Below are positions 17,843 through 26,878 of a stretch of 64,000 nt of DNA, one piece after another (within the stretch, counting starts at the first letter, position 1; every line of letters begins with the position of its first letter). The translations under genes were made by a program, and so were the position numbers. The notes under the pieces are model-generated. The model was not told the DNA's origin, searched no databases, and saw nothing but the letters and a program-made list of their open reading frames with translations. Location: assembly GCF_020103695.1 (NCBI RefSeq), contig NZ_JAHXBF010000044.1, positions 16,113 through 80,112 on the forward strand, written 5' to 3'. Source of the DNA: Hyalangium versicolor (GTDB lineage Bacteria; Myxococcota; Myxococcia; Myxococcales; Myxococcaceae).

Positions 17843-18217
17843 ATGAACGCCAAGACCATGGACGACCGCTCCGAAGGACTCCTCACCTGGCAGTGGAACC
17901 TCTACACGGACAACCACAGCCAGCGCAGCAACCTGATCATGCACGCGGTGACGGTGCCGCTGTTTCAGCTCGGCACCCTGCTGCTCTTCACCTCGCCGCT
18001 CACCTCGATCTGGCTGGCCCTCCCGGGGCTCGTCGGCATGGTGGGTGCCATGGCGGTCCAGGGCCGGGGGCACCGCCTCGAGACGACTCCCCCCGTGCCC
18101 TTCCGGGGCCCGCTCGACGTGGTGGCGCGCATCTTCGTGGAGCAGTGGATCACGTTCCCGCGCTTCGTGCTCTCAGGTGGCTTTGCTCGCGCATGGCGCG
18201 CACAGAAGGGGACCTGA
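17843..18217 (+). CDS. Mpo1/DUF962-like membrane protein
   Basis: A 124-residue protein with two hydrophobic segments (residues ~32-52 and ~56-74). The pattern HSQRSNLIMHAVTVPLFQLG and QGRGHRLETTPPVPFRGP, with conserved His and an Asn-x-x-x-His arrangement, fits the DUF962/Mpo1 family. The yeast member is an Fe-dependent dioxygenase acting on 2-hydroxy fatty acids at membranes. The bacterial role is not established. The upstream AraC gene is 25 bp away, possibly co-transcribed. Confidence 0.6.
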   Translation: MNAKTMDDRSEGLLTWQWNLYTDNHSQRSNLIMHAVTVPLFQLGTLLLFTSPLTSIWLALPGLVGMVGAMAVQGRGHRLETTPPVPFRGPLDVVARIFVEQWITFPRFVLSGGFARAWRAQKGT

Positions 18218-18280
18218 GGCGACAAGGGGTTTCCCCCGATCTCCTGATCTCTGGAGATCTCCTCCGAGCAAGGGCCCTAG

Positions 18281-18301
18281 GATGAAGGTTCCCCCTTCAT
18301 C
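18281..18301 (+). promoter_or_regulatory. Hairpin in leader of large lipoprotein gene
   Basis: Perfect 8-bp inverted repeat GATGAAGG-TTCCC-CCTTCATC, overlapping a candidate -10 hexamer TAGGAT (18278-18283) and lying 29 bp before the TTG start. It could be an operator or an mRNA leader hairpin. Confidence 0.4.
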
Positions 18302-18330
18302 CCGCAGCACCGTCGAGCGGAGGCCCTCTC

Positions 18331-20772
18331 TTGCGCACTTCCCTCTGGTCGTGGGCGCTCGTCATCGCCCTGGCAACGGCTTGCAGCAGCAACACCCCCG
18401 ATACCCCTGACGGTGGCGATCCCCAGGACAATCCCGACGGCGGAGGTGGACCGGGCCCCACGCCCGATGGCGGGACTTCTCCGGACGCGGGCGTCGAGAC
18501 ACCCGTCCTCATCGACATCACCACGGGCCTCACGCTGATCGACGACATCGACACGGCGCAGGTCGCTCCCAGCTACGAGTCCACCGCGGGCGCCAGCCTG
18601 GTACAGACCGTGCTCGGTAAGCCCGCGCGGACCCTGCCCATGGGGGATGCGCCCAAGGTCATGTCGTATGTGATTGGCAAGGGCAAGGGACTGATCGCGG
18701 GCCGGGCCTACGTCCTCGTCGTGGAGTACCCCGACGACGTGCCTCGAACCCTCTTCGTCGCCAACCGGGGCGCGGATCATCTGCAGGGCTGGGCCACCGG
18801 CACCGCGGTAGGCGACTCGCGCTCGCAGTACACGGAGCCCAGCGTCGAATCCCTCAACTACCCGCAGAGCGGGCAGTGGCAGCTCTACAAGCAGTTCTTC
18901 TACCTTCATGACCGCTTCCAGGGCGTCAAGGGCGTGCGGGACTCGGCCCCCGGCTGCCGGCCCAACCTGCCCGCCGATGGCTTCAACGTCGCGCTCTTCC
19001 AGACGAAGCAGTTGAACGATGCGCGCTCGCAGGGAGTGGCCGTCGGCCACATCAAGCTCTACGAGGTGAGCGATCCCTCCAAGCTCTACGCCCCCATCCA
19101 CTACCCGCCCTCCACGCTGCCGCGCCGACGCATCTTCTGGCGCGAGGAGATGGCCGATGAAGCCATCATGGCCTCGGACATCACCCAGCGTGCCGTCGCC
19201 AATACGGAGGACTGGTACGTGTACAAGATGCGGATGGCCAAGGTGCTGGGGATCAACACCTTCACCAAGGATCTGCTCGAGTTCGGCTACAACCAGGGCT
19301 TCGAGACGGGCGATCAGAATTGGATGTACGAGGCACAGCCGCCCAACAACAATCTCTGGACGCGGCTGGTGCCCAGGGCGACCGCTGAGGACTTCGAGCT
19401 CCTGCCCTACTTCGAATACAAGTCCGGCATGGGCGCCAACAGCCTGGCCAAGCAGCGCCGCGCGCAGAAGCTGTTCCACGGCCAGAAGCAGACCTGCGGC
19501 AACACCAGCTACTACACCTGCGTCTACTGGACCGAGGACGCCGACGCCGACCTGACCGACCCCGACACGCTGGCCGACGCCAAGAAGCTGATCGACAAGA
19601 CGGTGGGGCAGTTCAAGACCCAGGCGAAGTTCGCCGGCGTGTGGTTCCGCACGCGCAACACCCACCTGCCCATCAGCTTCGCGGCTGCCACCATCGCCCG
19701 CTTCAAGGCGGAGCGCCCCAACGACTCGGTGGCGCAGACCGCGTCCCAGGCCACGCTGATCGCGTCGTACCAGGGCAACAAGGACCTCTATAACCGGTAC
19801 ATCAGTTGGTGGTTCTCCAAGCGCGTCAGCTTCCTGAGCGCGGTGCGCGATTACCTGAAGACACAGCTCGGGCAGAGCGATGTCCAGGTTCTCTTCACGC
19901 CGTGGACGGGCGAGCAGGTGCCGCACCTCCATCCGCTCGGCCAGCCCAACAACCACGCGGGCGTGGTCACGGACGATTCGGCATGGTGGACCGCGTACAT
20001 GAACACGGTCAGCGACGGTTACTACAAGTACCACTGGTCGCCCACGGACTACACCCAGGCCGTCAACAATGGCCTCTATCCCGCCCGGCTGGCGGAGCAG
20101 ATACCCATCGACTTGAGCTCGAGCACCGACGTCCCGGAGGAGTTCCACTCGGCGCCCGGCGCGGACCCCGAGAACTACACGAATGTCGAAGGCGTGATGA
20201 TGACCTATCCCATCGGCCGGCTCTTCACCGTCGCCTCCGCCGACGCGCTCGGCAAGTACCGCGCCGCCTCCGGTCTGACGGTCGTCCGCCACTACCCGCT
20301 CAATGAGGACACGGGCAGCGACCCCTCGCTCCCGTTCGGTGGCACCATGGGCTACGTCTCGGTGAACACCGATCGGGCGGGCCCGCACCTCATGCTGCAG
20401 CAGGCACGCGCCATCGCCAACGGAGACCCGCGCAACATCGCCTACCTGTCGGGCTCAAGCTTCTCCACGGGCTTCCCCGAGGTCATGCGCCGGTTCAATC
20501 AGGCGTTCCTGGCCGTGCCCGCGCTGCCCTCCGAGAAACTCGCTTCCGCTTCGAGCGATTCCGAAGTCGTCGTGCGCCAGATCAACACGCAGGGCCAGGG
20601 CACGTACTACTACGTGGTCAACACCTCGATGCAGAGCAAGGCGAACGTGAAGGTGACTCTCCCCGCCAGCGGCCGGATCACCAACCTCGTCACAAACCAC
20701 GTCGAGACGGGAACCCAGCTCACGCTCACCCTCGAGTCTGCGGACCTCCGCGCCTACCGCGTGGGTCCCTGA
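18331..20772 (+). CDS. Large lipoprotein, possibly glycoside-hydrolase-like
   Basis: A 813-residue lipoprotein beginning with TTG at 18331, supported by GGAGG 7 nt upstream. Signal and lipobox: MRTSLWSWALVIALATACSS. A Pro/Asp/Gly linker (~20-55) of the myxobacterial kind follows. Residues ~60-200 look like a beta-sandwich; ~250-640 are rich in Trp/Tyr and alternate helices and strands, as in an (alpha/beta)8 hydrolase; the last ~80 (VVVRQINTQGQGTYYYVVNT) resemble the C-terminal beta-domain of glycoside hydrolases. I cannot name a family or catalytic pair. Likely surface-exposed and degradative. Confidence 0.6.
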   Translation: MRTSLWSWALVIALATACSSNTPDTPDGGDPQDNPDGGGGPGPTPDGGTSPDAGVETPVLIDITTGLTLIDDIDTAQVAPSYESTAGASLVQTVLGKPARTLPMGDAPKVMSYVIGKGKGLIAGRAYVLVVEYPDDVPRTLFVANRGADHLQGWATGTAVGDSRSQYTEPSVESLNYPQSGQWQLYKQFFYLHDRFQGVKGVRDSAPGCRPNLPADGFNVALFQTKQLNDARSQGVAVGHIKLYEVSDPSKLYAPIHYPPSTLPRRRIFWREEMADEAIMASDITQRAVANTEDWYVYKMRMAKVLGINTFTKDLLEFGYNQGFETGDQNWMYEAQPPNNNLWTRLVPRATAEDFELLPYFEYKSGMGANSLAKQRRAQKLFHGQKQTCGNTSYYTCVYWTEDADADLTDPDTLADAKKLIDKTVGQFKTQAKFAGVWFRTRNTHLPISFAAATIARFKAERPNDSVAQTASQATLIASYQGNKDLYNRYISWWFSKRVSFLSAVRDYLKTQLGQSDVQVLFTPWTGEQVPHLHPLGQPNNHAGVVTDDSAWWTAYMNTVSDGYYKYHWSPTDYTQAVNNGLYPARLAEQIPIDLSSSTDVPEEFHSAPGADPENYTNVEGVMMTYPIGRLFTVASADALGKYRAASGLTVVRHYPLNEDTGSDPSLPFGGTMGYVSVNTDRAGPHLMLQQARAIANGDPRNIAYLSGSSFSTGFPEVMRRFNQAFLAVPALPSEKLASASSDSEVVVRQINTQGQGTYYYVVNTSMQSKANVKVTLPASGRITNLVTNHVETGTQLTLTLESADLRAYRVGP

Positions 20773-20787
20773 GGCCGGACCCCTGGA

Positions 20788-21366
20788 TTACGTCTCGCCT
20801 GGGGGCGTGTCGTCCTCGTCGAAGAGGCCGGTAGGCAGGCCGTCGAGGCTGCGCGCGTTCTTCATACGCCGGTACTCCTCCAGTCCTTCCTCTCCCTTGT
20901 TCTCGGCCCAGCGTGCAAGCGTGGGCCTGTCGCCGGTGAACTCGTAGAGGGGCACGCTGTAGCCGCAGGACTTCTGCACGAGGTCGATGTCGAGCTTCAC
21001 CATCTGCCGAGCCCCCAGCGGCTCCACGCCGCCGAACTCGGAGGCCAGCAACCGGGTGTACCCGGTGCTGCCCCGGCGCAGCACCTGGCCTCGCCCATAG
21101 AGGCGCAGAATCATGGGCGGCCCCTCGAAGGCGCAGAACATGAGGGTGAGGCGTCCGTCAGCGCGCAGGTGCGCGGCGGTCTCGTTCCCGCTGCCGGTGA
21201 GGTCCAGGTAGACGACCTCGCTGGGGCCGAGCACGCGGAGCGAGTCGAGCCCCTTCGGTGAGAGGTTCACCCGACCGGTGCTGGCGGCGGAGGCTGTGAA
21301 GAACATCCGCTGGCGCAGGATGAAGTCGCGGTGGATGGGCTCAAGGTGCGGGAACTGGGTGGCCAT
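20788..21366 (-). CDS. Pyridoxamine 5'-phosphate oxidase-family (FMN-binding split barrel) protein
   Basis: A 192-residue protein with the split-barrel pattern of the PNPOx superfamily: IHRDFILRQRMFFTASAAST, GRVNLSPKGLDSLRVLGPSE, VVYLDLTGSGNETAAHL, GRLTLMFCAFEGPPMILRLYG. Proteins with this NLSPKG signature often bind FMN, F420 or heme and many reduce small substrates. The C-terminal part, with CGYSVPLYEF, matches the same subgroup. The ATG at 21366 is used because the longer frame has an atypical Arg-rich start. Substrate unknown. Confidence 0.75.
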   Translation of the reverse strand: MATQFPHLEPIHRDFILRQRMFFTASAASTGRVNLSPKGLDSLRVLGPSEVVYLDLTGSGNETAAHLRADGRLTLMFCAFEGPPMILRLYGRGQVLRRGSTGYTRLLASEFGGVEPLGARQMVKLDIDLVQKSCGYSVPLYEFTGDRPTLARWAENKGEEGLEEYRRMKNARSLDGLPTGLFDEDDTPPGET

Positions 21367-21489
21367 CGGTGCGATCCCTCTCCCGCGAGAGTAGTCCCCG
21401 GCTCTCGAACCGGGAATGGCCTTCCGCCGAAGGACCATGGCTTACGCATCTGGGGAGACATCGTGTGAGACGGTTTTGACGAGCTGAGG

Positions 21490-22332
21490 TCATCCCTGGA
21501 GCCAGGCCCTCAGGCGCTCTTCATATCTCCCTGCATGCTCCAGGGTGGGGAAGTGGCCACACCCGTCCAGCTCGACGAGTTCCGCACGAGGCAGCGCCTG
21601 CCACAGGGGACGAGCCGAAGTGCCCTCATGTGTCCGGTCCGCGCACCCCCAGAGCAGGAGCGTGGGCTGGCGGATGTCGCTGTACTCGATCGCTTCAGAG
21701 CGCCGCAGGGATTGATAGGCGGAGGCAAGTTCGAAGGCGCCACCTTCTCGGAGGGCCTGGAGCGTGGGCTGGAGATAGCCCTGGCGCGTTCGCGCATCCG
21801 TCCCTTCCGGGAGCGCGGCCTGATACCAGTGACGAGCGATGAACCGCCGACCCAGGGACACGAGCGCCTGTCCCACGCGGGGCGTGTGGATGAGGCCGCA
21901 GACATCCGTTCCCTTCGCCCAGGTCTGCATCTGCTCTTGCGTGGACACCTGGGCGAGCACCAGCCGCTCCACGAGTTCCGGCCTCAGGCGTGCCAGGCGC
22001 AGCCCCACCAGCGCTCCCAAGCAGGACATCTCCAGCACAGCGTGGCGCACCGCCAGCTGCTCGAACATCCCGGCCATCACCTCCACCTGGAGCTCGAGGC
22101 TGAAGCGCGCCCCGTTCCGCAGCTCCGAGCGTCCGAAGCCCGGCAACTCGAAGGAGATGACGCGGAAGTCTCGCGCCAGCCGCTCGATGACCTCTCGGTG
22201 GTGCTCGATGAGGTTGGGAGGGTCCGGGACGATGACCAGCGTCCTGTCTGCCTGTCCGACCACCCGCGTGTGGACGCGCGCGCTCGGGAGCTCCACGAAG
22301 AAGGAGCGCTCTTCCACCGCCACCGCCGTCAT
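21490..22332 (-). CDS. Alpha/beta hydrolase with apparent Cys nucleophile (lipid cluster)
   Basis: A 280-residue alpha/beta hydrolase, last gene of the five-gene operon. Fold markers: oxyanion region VIVPDPPN, ELPGFGRSE, acid segment LLLWGCADRTHEG and catalytic His in LDGCGHFPTLEH. At the nucleophile elbow, where G-H-S-x-G is usual, the sequence reads LEMSCLGALVG; aligned on the last Gly the nucleophile position is Cys, as in dienelactone hydrolases. It starts with the ATG at 22332 behind a GGAGGGA site, overlapping the upstream stop by 4 bp (ATGA), so it is translationally coupled. Substrate probably an acyl or lactone compound made by the cluster; this is inference. Confidence 0.78.
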   Translation of the reverse strand: MTAVAVEERSFFVELPSARVHTRVVGQADRTLVIVPDPPNLIEHHREVIERLARDFRVISFELPGFGRSELRNGARFSLELQVEVMAGMFEQLAVRHAVLEMSCLGALVGLRLARLRPELVERLVLAQVSTQEQMQTWAKGTDVCGLIHTPRVGQALVSLGRRFIARHWYQAALPEGTDARTRQGYLQPTLQALREGGAFELASAYQSLRRSEAIEYSDIRQPTLLLWGCADRTHEGTSARPLWQALPRAELVELDGCGHFPTLEHAGRYEERLRAWLQG

Positions 22333-23351
22333 CGCGTCCCTCCCCTTCCGAGCCCGGAGGCCAGCGCAGGAGCTGCCTGAGGAATCTCCATCTGAGGGGC
22401 TCGGGGACGCCGCAACACGGGCACGGCGATGGAGGCCAGACTCGGCTCGCGGGCGCCCTCTCGCCGGGGCAGAAGGGCCGAGCTCGCGGAGGCTGTCCGA
22501 AGCCAGGAGGAGACCTCGCCCCACCAGCTCTCCGGGCACTGCTCCGAGTCGAAGAAGCCCGAATGCCCCAGCCCGCGCAGCTTCAGCCGCTCGTGCTCGA
22601 CGTGGCACCAGAGCGCTGGCGCCGAAACATAGTAGTCGTGTAGCAGCACCTGGACGGCCCGCCTCGGCGCATAGAAGGTGTCGTCCGCGAAGCTGAGCGC
22701 GAGCAACGGGAAGGTGCAGCCAGAGAAGCGCGCAGAGCGGGACTCACCCGTGGGCCACAGGTAGTGCTCGTCCAGGCCCCAGCGCGCATAGTCCTCGGCA
22801 ACGCCTCGCTCCAGGTCGTCCAGCCCCACGAACGAGAGCGGCAGGCGGCCGAAGAGCTTCAGGCACAGTGGGATGTAGAGCCGGAAGAAGAGCCAGACGC
22901 CATACCGCTTCCAACCGCTCCAGTGGAGCCAGCAGCCCCGCTGAGACGCGACGAGCGCCACCGCGCTCAACCGGGAGTGATTCTCGGAGAACGGCAGGAT
23001 CTGCCCCCCGATGCTGTGGGCCACAGCCACGAGTCGCTCCGGCGAGAAGGTGTCGCAAGCCCATTGGATGACAGCCGTCACATCCTGCTCGCCCCAGGTG
23101 CGCATGGAGGCGGTGTGCCGGTTCCCCTCCTCCAGCACCGAGCGGCCGATGCCGCGATAATCGAAGGTGATGACCCGCCAGCCGTCACGCGCCAGCCACC
23201 TCGCGAAGGCCTCGTAACGCTCCTGCCGGGCTCCCACGGCGCACAGCAGGAGGGCCACCTCGCGGGGTGCCACTCCCTCCTGCTGGTAGCTGCTCACCGC
23301 GAGCGAGATGCCATCCCGGGTGACAACCGTGTGGTGGTGACGCTGGACCAT
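22329..23351 (-). CDS. Alpha/beta hydrolase (COG4757-like, lipid cluster)
   Basis: A 340-residue predicted serine hydrolase. Motifs: FDYRGIGRS, nucleophile elbow VAHSIGGQIL, acid region LSFADDTFYAPRRAV and His in LRGLGHSGFF followed by WWGEVSSWL. This pattern, with the D-D-x-F acid and G-H-x-G-F-F His motif, matches COG4757-type hydrolases and also the protein at 25713-26654, so the two are paralogues. The last ~50 residues are Pro/Arg-rich and lie outside the fold. The gene is 30 bp behind the desaturase and overlaps the next hydrolase by 4 bp. Confidence 0.8.
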   Translation of the reverse strand: MVQRHHHTVVTRDGISLAVSSYQQEGVAPREVALLLCAVGARQERYEAFARWLARDGWRVITFDYRGIGRSVLEEGNRHTASMRTWGEQDVTAVIQWACDTFSPERLVAVAHSIGGQILPFSENHSRLSAVALVASQRGCWLHWSGWKRYGVWLFFRLYIPLCLKLFGRLPLSFVGLDDLERGVAEDYARWGLDEHYLWPTGESRSARFSGCTFPLLALSFADDTFYAPRRAVQVLLHDYYVSAPALWCHVEHERLKLRGLGHSGFFDSEQCPESWWGEVSSWLRTASASSALLPRREGAREPSLASIAVPVLRRPRAPQMEIPQAAPALASGLGRGGTR

Positions 23352-23381
23352 GGGTGATTCCTCGGCGTTCGACGGAATGGC

Positions 23382-24509
23382 TCAGGCCACCTGCTCCTGA
23401 CCGGACAGCAGCTCCACGGCTTCGCGCTCGCTGGACTCCACGGATGGCACGGCCCCACGCAGCACCTCGAGCTGGGGATAGACAGGCTTGGGCCGGCGGA
23501 AGACGACCAGCGACTTCCAGATCGCCTCCCACCACCCGAGCGTGCGGTAGGGGTAGCCGTTCTCCTCGCAGAAGCGCTTCAGGATGCGGCTCATCCGTGG
23601 GTAGTAGACGTGGCTGTAGCCCGGGAAGAGGTGGTGCTCGATCTGGTAGTCCACTCCCGCGCAGAACAACCGGCCGAAGAAGCCCGTGCGGAAGTTCAGC
23701 GTCGTGGCCGTCTGCAGGAGGATGAAGTCCGCCCTCCGGAAGTACTCGGGGCGGTTGCGGTCCTGGCGATCCAGGAAGGCCGCCTCCTCCGGGAAGTGCG
23801 CGGGGGCGAACGCGACGAAGATGGCGTACCCCAGCAGCACCACGCGCACCGCGTACAACGCCAGCACCGGCAGCGGCCCGAAGAAGAGCGAGGGAATCAC
23901 CAGCCACAGGGCCACGTGCCCAACGAGCATCAGCGCGTCGTAGCCGTGGGCTGCCTTGCGGCGGGCAGGGTCGCGCAGGCACGCGACGAGGTACTGAATC
24001 CCCGCTCGCTGGACGTTCAGCGCGTTGAAGGCGATGGCGAAGAAGATACCCAGCCACTGGTGATCGAACCACCAGCGCCGCAAACCCCGGGCCTGGGCCA
24101 CGTCCCGTATGTTGATCGTGAACGCTGGCAACAGGTCCGCGTCGTCATCCAGTCCGATGACGTTGGGCGTGGGGTGGTGGACGGCCACGTGCTTCTGCCA
24201 CCAGTACGTGGCGGACATGCCCAGGAAGAGCGGATAGCCGAAGTACGTAAGGGCCCGATTCGCCCAGCGCCGGTTGCAGGTGGCGTAGTGCGAGGAGGTA
24301 TGGGTGTTGGTCGACACGCCCAGCGAGCCCATCGTGGAGAGGAGCAGGCCCAGCGCATCGAGCGCCAGGTTGTGGGCGAGCACCACGACGGCGAGCCCGC
24401 CCACGGCAAGCGTTACGTGAAAGCCGAGCTCCGCGACGAGCCGGCCGGTGGGCTTGCGGTTCCAACCGCGCGCAAGGAACTCCTGATTCAGGACGGACAG
24501 TGCATGCAT
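23382..24509 (-). CDS. Membrane fatty acid desaturase (front-end type)
   Basis: A 375-residue integral membrane desaturase. The three His boxes are HTSSH (in NTHTSSHYATC), HVAVHH and QIEHH (in VDYQIEHHLFPGYSHVYYP). A Gln in place of the first His of box three marks front-end (Delta-4/5/6-type) and related acyl-lipid desaturases. There is no N-terminal cytochrome b5 domain, so electrons must come from a separate ferredoxin or cytochrome. Four or more hydrophobic segments flank the boxes. The ATG at 24509 follows AGGAG at 6 nt. It lies 19 bp downstream of the cyclopropane synthase gene. Confidence 0.9.
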   Translation of the reverse strand: MHALSVLNQEFLARGWNRKPTGRLVAELGFHVTLAVGGLAVVVLAHNLALDALGLLLSTMGSLGVSTNTHTSSHYATCNRRWANRALTYFGYPLFLGMSATYWWQKHVAVHHPTPNVIGLDDDADLLPAFTINIRDVAQARGLRRWWFDHQWLGIFFAIAFNALNVQRAGIQYLVACLRDPARRKAAHGYDALMLVGHVALWLVIPSLFFGPLPVLALYAVRVVLLGYAIFVAFAPAHFPEEAAFLDRQDRNRPEYFRRADFILLQTATTLNFRTGFFGRLFCAGVDYQIEHHLFPGYSHVYYPRMSRILKRFCEENGYPYRTLGWWEAIWKSLVVFRRPKPVYPQLEVLRGAVPSVESSEREAVELLSGQEQVA

Positions 24510-24528
24510 GGGGATCTCCTTCTGGGAC

Positions 24529-25716
24529 CTAGACGCGATGGAGCGGCATGGGCGCCGCGTAGTCCTTCGTGAAGAGCACCTGGTAGACCGTGCCATCCGA
24601 CGCGAGCGGCGCCGCGACGCAGCAGTGCAGGTAGTACTCCCACAGCCGGCGGAACGCCGAGTCGTAGCGCTTCGGATCCAGTTGGTGCTGGTTCTGCCGG
24701 AAGCGCATGAGCCAGTGCTTCGCCGTGTAGTGGTAGTGACGGACGATGTTCTCCACGTCGCGGATGGCGAGCCCCTGGCGCTCCAGGTGGTGGGCCGCCT
24801 CCGAGAGCTTCACCTGCCCCGAGCCCGGGAAGATGTAGCGCTGGATGAAGGGATCATGCGTGTTGACGGGTGCGCTCGTGCCGATGGCGTGCACCAGCCC
24901 CAAGCCCTGTGGCGCCAGCGACCGGGCGATGAGAGAGAAGTATCGCCGGTACTCCTTGCGAGGCAGGTGCTCCAGCATGCCCACGCTGACGATCTTGTCG
25001 AAACGGCCCTCGATGCTGCTGTGGTCCCGCAACTCGATGCGAATGCGATCGGACAGCCCCGCGCGGGCGATGTTCTCGTTGCCGCGCTCGAAGTGCCGCT
25101 CGCTGTTGGTGATGCCCACGCCCGTCACGCCGTAGCGGCTGGCCGCGTGGATGAGCAGCCCCCCGAAGCCGCACCCGATGTCCAGCAGATGCTCCCCGGG
25201 CGCGAGCTGCAGCTTGCAGCAGATGCGGTCCAGCTTGTTGCGCTGGAGCTCCTCCAGCGAGTCCTGTGGCGAGAGCGCGTAGCCGCACGAGTACGTCATC
25301 GTCTCGTCGAGGAAGGACTCGAAGAGTTCGTCACCGAGATCGTAGTGCCGCTGGACGTAGCGCCACTGAGCCCGTGAGAGCGTGTTGCCCAGTTGCACTC
25401 GCAGCACCCGGAGGATGGTGCGCGGGTCTCCCCTCACCTTCTGGTCGATGCGGTTGCGCAACAGGATGGTGAGGAAGTCGTGGAGTTCGCCGTCCTCGAC
25501 GGTGAAGTCCCCGTCCATATAGGCCTCGCCCATGCCCAGGTTTCCCTGGCTCAGCACGCGCGAGAAGAAGCGCCGATCGTGGATGCGGAGGGTCACCGCG
25601 GGGGAGCCCCCTCCAGCGCCAACCGTGAGCGGCTGGTCCTCGACGACGAGGCGGAGGGAGGCATCAGAGATATGACGATTCAGGATGTCGATGAAGGTGT
25701 TCTCAGCCAGGTTCAT
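24529..25716 (-). CDS. Cyclopropane-fatty-acyl-phospholipid synthase family methyltransferase
   Basis: A 395-residue SAM-dependent enzyme that adds a methylene or methyl group across a cis double bond of phospholipid acyl chains. Evidence: QRHYDLGDELFESFLDETMT and YSCGYAL (family signature), SAM site LLDIGCGFGGLLIHAA, GVGITNSERHF, and SVGMLEHLPRKEYRRYF with the bicarbonate-site Glu/His. An N-terminal domain of ~120 residues is typical (GEAYMDGDFTVED). Its first ATG (25716) overlaps the stop of the upstream hydrolase by 4 bp. Its double-bond substrate could be supplied by the adjacent desaturase. I give no symbol because cfa and related methyltransferases cannot be separated here. Confidence 0.9.
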   Translation of the reverse strand: MNLAENTFIDILNRHISDASLRLVVEDQPLTVGAGGGSPAVTLRIHDRRFFSRVLSQGNLGMGEAYMDGDFTVEDGELHDFLTILLRNRIDQKVRGDPRTILRVLRVQLGNTLSRAQWRYVQRHYDLGDELFESFLDETMTYSCGYALSPQDSLEELQRNKLDRICCKLQLAPGEHLLDIGCGFGGLLIHAASRYGVTGVGITNSERHFERGNENIARAGLSDRIRIELRDHSSIEGRFDKIVSVGMLEHLPRKEYRRYFSLIARSLAPQGLGLVHAIGTSAPVNTHDPFIQRYIFPGSGQVKLSEAAHHLERQGLAIRDVENIVRHYHYTAKHWLMRFRQNQHQLDPKRYDSAFRRLWEYYLHCCVAAPLASDGTVYQVLFTKDYAAPMPLHRV

Positions 25717-26654
25717 GACAAATGAGAGGGCTCTGCCGGCGGCTGTGACGTCACGGCCCGCAGACCTCCCGCCGCGGGGCGACCCTCGGCGGCCTGCTGC
25801 TCCAGCCAGGAGCCCATCTGCTCCCACAGGGTGGAGCGGAAGTTTTCGCGCAGCCACCGGAAGTGATCGATGGCGTCGACGTTCAGGTCCGCTGGCGTGA
25901 GGTGGCGGTGCTCCTTGCGCGCCCGGTGGTAGAAGCCGAGCAGTGCCTCCACGGCGGCCCGCGGCGCGAAGCGATCATCGGAGAAGCTGTAGGCGAGCAG
26001 TGGCCCGGAGAAGTCATCGAAGTACGGGCGCAGCGGCACCCCGCGCTCATCGGAGATGTAGTTCGGATTGCGGCACCAGCGAGCCCACTCCCGCGCCACG
26101 CCCCCCGGCAGATCCTCGCCCATGCCGAGCCTCTTCGCCGGGAAGTAGCCGAGCAACTTCGCCGCCAGGGGCATCGCCGCGTACCAGAGGAAGGCGAGCT
26201 GGTAACGCCGTGGGCTGTCCCAGTGGCGCCAATAGCCGCTCTGCGCTCCCACCGCGAGCAGGGCGGACACATGCTGGATGCGATCCGTCAGCCCGAGGAG
26301 CTGTCCCCCCGAGCTGTGCCCCACCACGAGCAGCGGGCTGCGCGGGAACTGCTCCACCAACCAGTCCACGACCCCCGCGAGATCCCGCGTCCCCCAGTCC
26401 GTCATGCTTGCGCGCAGGGAGCGCAGGGGTCCGGTGCGGGAACCACCAGTGCCTCGATAGTCATACGTGAGGACATGCATCCCCCGCTCCGCGAGGAACC
26501 GGGCGAACCGATCATAGAGGGTGCGCCTCACGCCCGTGGCTGGGTTGATCAACACCACGGGCCAGGAGCCCTCGCCATCCGCGGCGTAGAGCGTCGCTGC
26601 CAATGGGAAGCCATCGGTAGCGGGAATCGTCAGCTGCTCGAAGTGGGTATCCAT
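25713..26654 (-). CDS. Alpha/beta hydrolase (COG4757-like), first gene of lipid operon
   Basis: A 313-residue predicted serine hydrolase. Motifs: VVLINPATGVRRTLYDRFA, YDYRGTGGS, nucleophile elbow VVGHSSGGQLLG, acid region SFSDDRFAPRAAV and the His segment DHFRWLRENFRSTLW. It is a paralogue of the protein at 22329-23351, sharing order and spacing of motifs. The ATG at 26654 is the first credible start, since the frame upstream runs into the divergent promoter region. It heads the five-gene minus-strand operon; its neighbour across 224 bp, an amidohydrolase, is divergent. Confidence 0.82.
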   Translation of the reverse strand: MDTHFEQLTIPATDGFPLAATLYAADGEGSWPVVLINPATGVRRTLYDRFARFLAERGMHVLTYDYRGTGGSRTGPLRSLRASMTDWGTRDLAGVVDWLVEQFPRSPLLVVGHSSGGQLLGLTDRIQHVSALLAVGAQSGYWRHWDSPRRYQLAFLWYAAMPLAAKLLGYFPAKRLGMGEDLPGGVAREWARWCRNPNYISDERGVPLRPYFDDFSGPLLAYSFSDDRFAPRAAVEALLGFYHRARKEHRHLTPADLNVDAIDHFRWLRENFRSTLWEQMGSWLEQQAAEGRPAAGGLRAVTSQPPAEPSHLS

Positions 26655-26878
26655 GTCTCGCTGCCCTCGCGCATCGGGCCTCGGACATGAGGCCCTGTCC
26701 TGAAGGTGGGCGCGTGACGGCTCCGCTGCCGCCGCCCCTGGGGGCCGAGTGCCGTGAGCCTGGATGTGAGGCCGCCCCTGCCGCCGCCTGCTCCCAGGGC
26801 GGACGAGCGGCGCTTCCGTCACGCCCGGCCCCAACCGCCTCTGTCTGCCGGAGTCAGCCGACAACGGAGCAATGACAG

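Noticed and set aside
18277..20388. Long open frame (703 codons) on the minus strand
   Set aside because: Opposite a lipoprotein gene that has a clear lipobox and ribosome site.
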